This document shows, piece by piece, positions 58,201-64,000 of a stretch of 64,000 bases of DNA; the first letter of the stretch is position 1, and every line of letters begins with the position of its first letter. Where the stretch lies: assembly GCF_900324485.2 (NCBI RefSeq), contig NC_046650.1:5639450-5703449 (forward strand). Reading direction: 5' to 3'. Source of the stretch: Mastacembelus armatus (taxonomy: Eukaryota > Chordata > Actinopteri > Synbranchiformes > Mastacembelidae). The notes beneath the pieces are model-generated. The model searched no databases. It was not told the DNA's origin and saw nothing but the letters and a program-made list of their open reading frames with translations. The translations under genes were made by a program, and so were the position numbers.

Positions 58201-61200
58201 GAGCCCCAACCCAGCAATGCAGGCTCATTGGTGGATAGCAGTCAGCTGAACAGCAGTCACCCTGTCAAGGCCAACAGCATGCCTGCTGAAGGTATGTCTG
58301 CTTCAAAATCTCCTTAACTAAATAAAGTATTTTGTGCTACTGACAACAAAAAGATTCGGTCAGTCATAGTATTTCTCATGTGCCTGTTTATAGATTTAGG
58401 TAGATTTATGTTTTGTCTGAGATACTGAACATCTAACTGCATACGTTATTACCCTTAGTAGTCCCACAATGGGGAAATTCCATTACCACCCAAAGTGCAC
58501 GCACACAGCAGTGCACGCACACACACACAGCAGTGCACGCACACACACACAGCAGTGCACGCACACACACACAGCAGTGCACGCACACACACAGCAGTGC
58601 ACGCACACACACAGCAGTGCACACACACCCGGAGCAGTGGGCAGCCAGCGCTGCAGCGCCCGGGGAGCAGTTGGGGGTCCGATGCCTTGCTCAAAGGTCT
58701 CACCTCAATCATGGTATTGAAGGTGGACAGGGTGCTGGCTAATTGAAGGTGTCCGACTACATCAAGTGCTAAATGCAAATATCAGTTTCTTTTGTCAACC
58801 TTTCTGCCATGTAGGGGTTTTCTATGTAAAACGGCCACTGACAACCATTACAATCGATTAGCCACTGAGAAATAATTATTTGCTAGACAGAACCTACAGT
58901 AGATGTTAATTTGAGAAACTCTGTATGTGAATAAATTGTTCTTTCACTATCAAATCAACATATGTTTCCTGAAATTACTGATCCCAATTTAAAGCTTACA
59001 GTCTTCTCCTCACTCTGTTACTTTAGAACTCTTGACCTGTTAAATTTAGTCCTTTTAGTGGGTAGCACTATGTCTGTGTACGCGTGTGGGTGTTGGTGTG
59101 AGGAAATTCACCCATGTTGATATTTTGGTTTGATATACAATATGTTTAGCCCCAGTCATTTAATATCTTGTTTACTGAACCCACTGTTCCTGTCATATCA
59201 GATACAAAGTCAGTGGCTTTGTATCTGATACAACCCCCCCCCACACGCATCCAGCATTACTATCCCATAAATAGATATACTAAAAATAGGTCCCATTGTT
59301 TTACAAATGTTTCTTTTTGTTTTTGTGTCAGATGTGGCTCCGGTAGGAGGCTCCAAGCCCCAGCTGAGTCCCAGCGCCCCCACCTCCTCCAGTCTGCCTC
59401 CCCCACCCCCTTCCTCTGCTGCTGCTCTCCTCCCTCCATCTGGAGGAGACACTGAGGACGATGAAGGCATGAAGCACCTGCAGCAGGTTGGAACAACAGG
59501 AAATGCTTTTTAAGCTGCTGCCTCACAAATATCTATATACCTAATAACATTTTTCTGATGAGTTTTCTAGATGTTTTAAGTTGATTAAACAATGAACCCA
59601 TGCGTGTACATATGTGCACATTCATGTAGGAGGCAGAGAAGATGGTGGCATCACTGCAAGACACATCTTTAGAAGAGGAGTGTTTCACCCAGGCTCTGCA
59701 GCAGCAGCAGGAGAGCAGGAACACAGCAGCCGCTCTGCCCCTGACTCATGAGGCTGCCATGAAGTGGTTCTACAAGGACCCACAGGGAGAGATCCAGGGT
59801 ACAGTCATACCCTAGAATTTATATACCGTGTATAAACCATAGAGTTAAGTTTATTCCTGGGCTGGATTATAGTAATCTGTTGTCTGAACTAAGTTGATTG
59901 AGGTACAGAAAGCCAAGAACTTCTGTCACTCTATTCCTGTCCACCACCAGGTCCGTTCACCACAGTGGAGATGTGCGAATGGTTCCAGGCTGGCTATTTC
60001 ACCATGACCCTGCTGGTGAAGCGGGGTTGCGACGAGGGCTTCCAGCCCCTGGGCGACGTCATCAAGATGTGGGGCCGTGTGCCCTTTGCCCCGGGTCCCT
60101 CTCCGCCGCCCCTGCTGGTGAGACAGCCACCACCAACGCAGCGCCCGCAGCCCACCCGGGGGCCCGCCGGGACTGTGAGTCAGAGCTCAGCCAACATAGA
60201 TGATGGGGAGGGGAAGATGCTCAGAAGAGGGAAAATTGATCGAGATAGGTTACAGCAATAGAAAATGCAAATTAATTTCAAAATAAGTTTAAATTAAAAG
60301 ACAACATGAGGTATTGTTTCTGAGTTAACCACACTTCATATGACACAAAACATGCTTTTGTATTTTGTTCAGCAGATCTCTGTATTCAGAGGGAAGTGTT
60401 TGCAGACTAGTTTCTGGTGTCTGTGGTTACAAATAATTGTCAGTTCTGTGTTTAAATTAAATGGTGGTGTGTTAATGCCATTGAAAAACATACCTCAAGC
60501 AAAGTTGTATAGACTTAACAAGCTTTGTGTGGGTAACTGGTATCCTGAGATTAAGCATGCATTGTACTGACTGGTGTTCTTGTTCTACTTTTCAGGGAAA
60601 CCTGGACCAGGAGCGCCTGAAAAAGCAACAGGAGATGGCAGCAGCAGCTCTTTATCAACAGCTCCAACAGCAGCAGCTGTTCCAGCTCATTAACAGGTGG
60701 GTCTGTCGGTAGTTGTACTTTCTACTTGGTGTCCTTTTGTAATGTAGATGAATATGATCTTAGTTTGCTGTTTTACATAGGAAGAAGTGGTTGGCTATTG
60801 ACCCAGATTTCCATGTTGGGTTTTGCTGCTTATGTATTGCAGGTGCAGTGAGCAGGGTATGATGCCTTCGATGAATAGGTCGATGTCAGTGCCAGATACA
60901 GGGTCCATGTGGGACATGCATACCTCAGCTTCACAGCCATCAGGTACTTTCTACACTGCAGCTGGTTGTCCATATACACACATTTAGATTTGCAGTGAAA
61001 ATACATCAGCAGGAGGTGTATCTTGTGTGGCAATAATAATCAAGTTTCATTTCTCTGCAGGCGGTGAAGCCAGTCTTTGGGACATAACAATGAATCCTTC
61101 TACTCAGGGTCCAACTCTCGAACAGCTTCAAAAGGTGGGCAAAGTCATCAGCATGTCAGTGTAGAATACAAAATTAGAAAAATTTCAACTAAAACATGTA

Positions 61201-64000
61201 TTTTTATTGCTGGTGAAACAAAAGTTGGCAGTGCGTCTGTTATTGTTTTGCTATTTCACCTTCAGCTCCAGCAGGAGAGACGAGACGCTGAACTCAGGGC
61301 GAAGCGTGAGGAGGAGGAGCAGCGTAAGCGGAGGGAGGAGAAGAGGAGGCAACAGGAGGAGCAGAAGAGGAGGGAGGAGGAGGAGCTCTTCAGGCGCAAG
61401 CAGGTGAGACATGCTTTTCAGTGGCTTTGCTCCCTCACTAATCAATGAGCATTACAGCTACTAAGGCTTGACTGTCTCTTCCTGTAGTGCCGTCAGCAGC
61501 AGGAACTGATCATGAAGCTGCTGCAGCAGGCCCCTCAGCAGCAGGGTCCTGGGGCAGGTGGCTCAAGCTGGAGTGGGGCTTCCTCCTCTGGGCTTACAAA
61601 GGGAGGAAAGCCCCCAGCTCTGGCACTACTGGAAATGCAGCAGGAGACAGAGAGGCTTCTGAAGCAACAGCAGCAGCAGAGAGCCCAACAGCAGAGAGAC
61701 CGCGTGAGTTTCAATTACGTAATTGTGTGGTTTCATACTGAGATAATTTTAGCATGTTGTGGGAAATGGATATAGAAAATTGCATATTGTCAGTTGTAAT
61801 AATGCCTGTTTTATTTCTCTGTTTCCAGCACTCAGGCATGTCGATTGGGAGCTCCTCAATGGGGGGGCAGTGGGCGGACAGTGTTGGTATGTGGGGCGGG
61901 CCTAGTGGCATGGACAGTAAGAGTGGCAGTGGAGGCTCTTCAGGCAGCATGGGCATGTGGGACGAGGCTGTGAAGAACCAGGCTAGCCTGCGTGGCAACA
62001 GCAACAACAACATGGGCTTGAAAAACAGTCGCAGCAGCCCATCTCTCAGGCATGTAACATTAAATGAACTAAAAAGGAATGCTGGACTAAAAATACTGCT
62101 GCAGATAATGTTGCAGATTTAATTTATGTCTTTCAGTGGTGCACTATAATTAATATGTTTTTATTCTTGAATGACTTCTGCAGCGATCAGTACATGATGC
62201 GTCGTAAGCGTACAGAGGAGGAGGAGAAGCTACTGAAGCTGCTGCAGGGTATGAAGCCTCAGGATGGCTTCACCACCTGGTGTGAACAGATGCTGCATGC
62301 TCTCAACACCTCTGCCAACAACTCCTCCTCCTCTCTGGATGGTAGGCTGCTCAGTCTTTATTTTTTAAACAGTGTTAAGGGAGCGGAGAGCTCAACCCCT
62401 CCTTGAGAAGTCAGTTGCTATGTGTTAAAATGGCACATCATTTAATAATTATTTGTGTATTTAAAATGGAATGAACTGCAGCCTCTGTTTTCACAACTGT
62501 GGCACTGCTAAACATTTTGATTGTCTTCTTTAGTTGCCACAATTGTGGCATATCTGAAGGAGGTGGAGTCTCCCTATGCAGTGCTGGACTTCATCCGGTC
62601 CTACCTAGGGGACACAGTGGAAGCCAAAGAGTTTGCCAAACAGTTTCTGGAGCGACGTGCCAAACAGAAAGCCAACCAACAGAGACAGCAGCAGCAGGTG
62701 GGTCTGAGCTCAAAAGGTTTTTAAGTTAACAATACAACCCCCTGAGGTCAGAGCTAAAAAAAAAAAAAAACAAGTACAGTCACTGACTTTAGTACAGACT
62801 TCATTCTGTTCATGTGAAGCAAGGAAGGTCTTCACCTTGATCGCTGCTGTCAGAGCCCAGTGATTAAATTTCATACATTATAGGAGATGAAAAGTTACAC
62901 CATTGAATAAAGATATGGTGCTGTAACTTATATATTTATAGGTGCAGTTATTAAGCTTTTGCGAAAGTTTAAGAAATTTGTTTGGATCCACCAAAAAATT
63001 AGGAAAGGAACAAATGCTCCAAGCTGTTGTCTGCGTTCTTATCAGTTCTCATTCACTGCCCAAACACATAGTTTCCATAATCTATTCCCAAAGATATAAA
63101 TTATTAAATTGACATAAAAGCAAATGTGCCATGCTGTAACACTTATAGTATTTTAAGTAACTGCAAACTGACTTTAAGTACTTTGTGTGCTTTTTTTTTT
63201 TTTGTGGTGTTTAATTTACACACTTAGTGGGTTAGGGTTAGTGACTGTTAACTCAGCTTATGATACTGATTAAAAAAATAATGCTAATGAGCTTAGAATG
63301 AGTTTGTGGTTATAGTGAAACTTGTATACATTCCTGTGCTCTTCTTTATTCTACCAGTTATCAAAAGAAGTGGCTGGATTGAACATGAACTTCCCCCTGC
63401 AGGTAAACCCAAGTCTGTATACTCTGCATATTAATATTTATCTGTTTTCGACAGAGATCCCATTCTACTACTATGAGGTTAACTCTTCATTGCAATGGGT
63501 TTTCTTATTTACACTAAACCAAACAATGCCAATAGAATGTCAATCCATTTTTAGACAGATGTCAGCATCCCAGTAGTAGGGGCATAAAGTTTCATATGAA
63601 TTCCAGTGTAACATGGGAAATACAACACAAACCAGTGATGCTCTCAATACAATGGCACACTAACAATTTATTGTCATGCTTTTGCAAGTCTTGGACAATA
63701 ATACCCTTAAAGCGGGAGCATAAATAGACCTAATCATGGACTTAAAGGTGTCTTTGTCTCCTGTTTATATTTTATTTCTAACAGCAGCTGCTAATACAAG
63801 GAATGTTCCACAGTGCTTGACATAAATCTTCCTTGCCTAGAAGAAAACAAAGCTGTGTTAATTTGACTGTGTTAATATGGGCAGACAGTTGTTCAGCCTC
63901 CATAATTCATCCCTCCTTACTAATTTTTTTTTTTTTTTTTCCTCCTTTAAAGGATTCAATGCGAGGTATGAATCCAAGCACCCTGCAATCCATGTTTCAA
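52291..64000 (+). CDS. gigyf1: GRB10-interacting GYF protein 1 (partial; 3' end outside window)
   Basis: A cytoplasmic translational repressor that binds 4EHP (EIF4E2), with partners recruited through its GYF domain. Coding exons: 52291-52325, 54690-54819, 55091-55186, 55326-55443, 56120-56228, 56604-56803, 57518-57747, 57828-57948, 58109-58291, 59332-59486, 59630-59798, 59951-60117, 60596-60696, 60843-60943, 61061-61134, 61266-61403, 61488-61703, 61829-62049, 62184-62341, 62534-62697, 63358-63402, 63953-64000+. They give 993 codons in one phase. The start is MTAETLNFGPEW. The 4EHP-binding motif is YRYGREEMLAL (about residue 45). An RG-rich stretch follows, then the conserved DGLPEWCTDEEDGEMGTFD. 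The GYF domain spans two exons (KWFYKDPQGEIQGPFTT, AGYFTMTLLVKRGCDEGFQP). A Glu/Arg/Gln-rich coiled coil lies near 61266-61703, and the C-terminal part includes EEEKLLKLLQGM and AKEFAKQFLERRAKQK. Vertebrate GIGYF1 is about 1035 residues, so about 40-50 are missing. The exon ending at 62049 uses a GC donor. Confidence 0.95.
58455..58740 (+). repeat. Teleost interspersed repeat with internal minisatellite, in gigyf1 intron
   Basis: Begins AGTCCCACAATGGGGAAATT and ends with GCCCGGGGAGCAGTTGGGGG and CCTTGCTCAAAGG. I recognise this as a recurrent fish repeat. Within it, 58497-58630 is a tandem array of about six units built on GCAGTGCACGCACACACACA, with varying CA length. It creates spurious His/Thr-rich and Cys/Val-rich frames on the two strands. 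Confidence 0.75.
62698..63357 (+). other. gigyf1 intron without recognised features
   Basis: An AT-rich intron with a poly-A and a poly-T run. The small 45-nt exon 63358-63402 (LSKEVAGLNMNFPLQ) follows it, and another AT-rich intron precedes the last exon in the window. Confidence 0.5.

Noticed and set aside
58497-58630. Regularly spaced short repeats that could suggest a CRISPR-like array
   Set aside because: The units are contiguous CA-rich tandem repeats without unique spacers, in a vertebrate intron. This is a minisatellite.
58433-58778. Cys/Val-rich and His/Thr-rich open frames
   Set aside because: They are translations of the CA-rich minisatellite in six frames, not genes.

Overview
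The window is nuclear DNA of a ray-finned fish, most likely a percomorph teleost. The evidence is short GT-AG introns, Tc1/hAT/LINE/SINE debris of teleost type, and the gene content. Nine protein-coding genes, one unrecognised candidate small gene and several gene remnants can be supported. Most genes are split into small exons, so I assembled exon models by hand from splice signals, reading phase and family similarity. The phases close exactly in every multi-exon model reported.

Layout. (1) 0.3-11.4 kb, minus strand: an interferon-inducible very large GTPase (GVIN/VLIG type) with one giant exon, three small upstream coding exons and a TATA-containing promoter near 11.4 kb. Its introns carry a Tc1 element, a SINE-like fragment, a non-autonomous hAT element and a decayed LINE. 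(2) 11.9-18.1 kb: a repeat-rich graveyard with a second Tc1 copy whose 346-codon transposase is open, a ~0.4 kb duplicated segment that preserves the empty insertion site of that Tc1, LINE pieces, SINE-like repeats and two remnants of a second GVIN gene. (3) 19.2-20.7 kb, plus: pop7 (RNase P/MRP subunit p20). (4) 22.6-28.0 kb, minus: epo (erythropoietin), five coding exons. (5) 31.1-31.9 kb, plus: an unrecognised three-exon candidate encoding 81 residues. (6) 34.0-36.2 kb, minus: an eight-exon ZP3-family egg-coat gene, head to head with (7) 36.7-37.4 kb, plus: ufsp1 (UFM1 protease). A third Tc1 element follows at 37.7-39.3 kb. (8) 39.7-46.1 kb, minus: three tandem two-exon ENDOD1-like nuclease-fold genes with signal peptides. 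(9) 47.3-64 kb, plus: gigyf1, 22 coding exons in the window, running off the right edge.

The pop7-epo-ufsp1-gigyf1 set matches, from memory, genes clustered on human 7q22. The zp3-like and endod1-like genes look like fish-specific neighbours within that block. The genes do not form one pathway: they cover interferon response, tRNA processing, erythropoiesis, egg coat, ufmylation, a secreted nuclease fold and translational repression. The most notable points are the empty-site/filled-site pair for a recent Tc1 insertion, the collapsed GVIN paralogue, the unrecognised small gene, the replaced catalytic histidine in all three ENDOD1-like copies, and a GC-AG intron in gigyf1.
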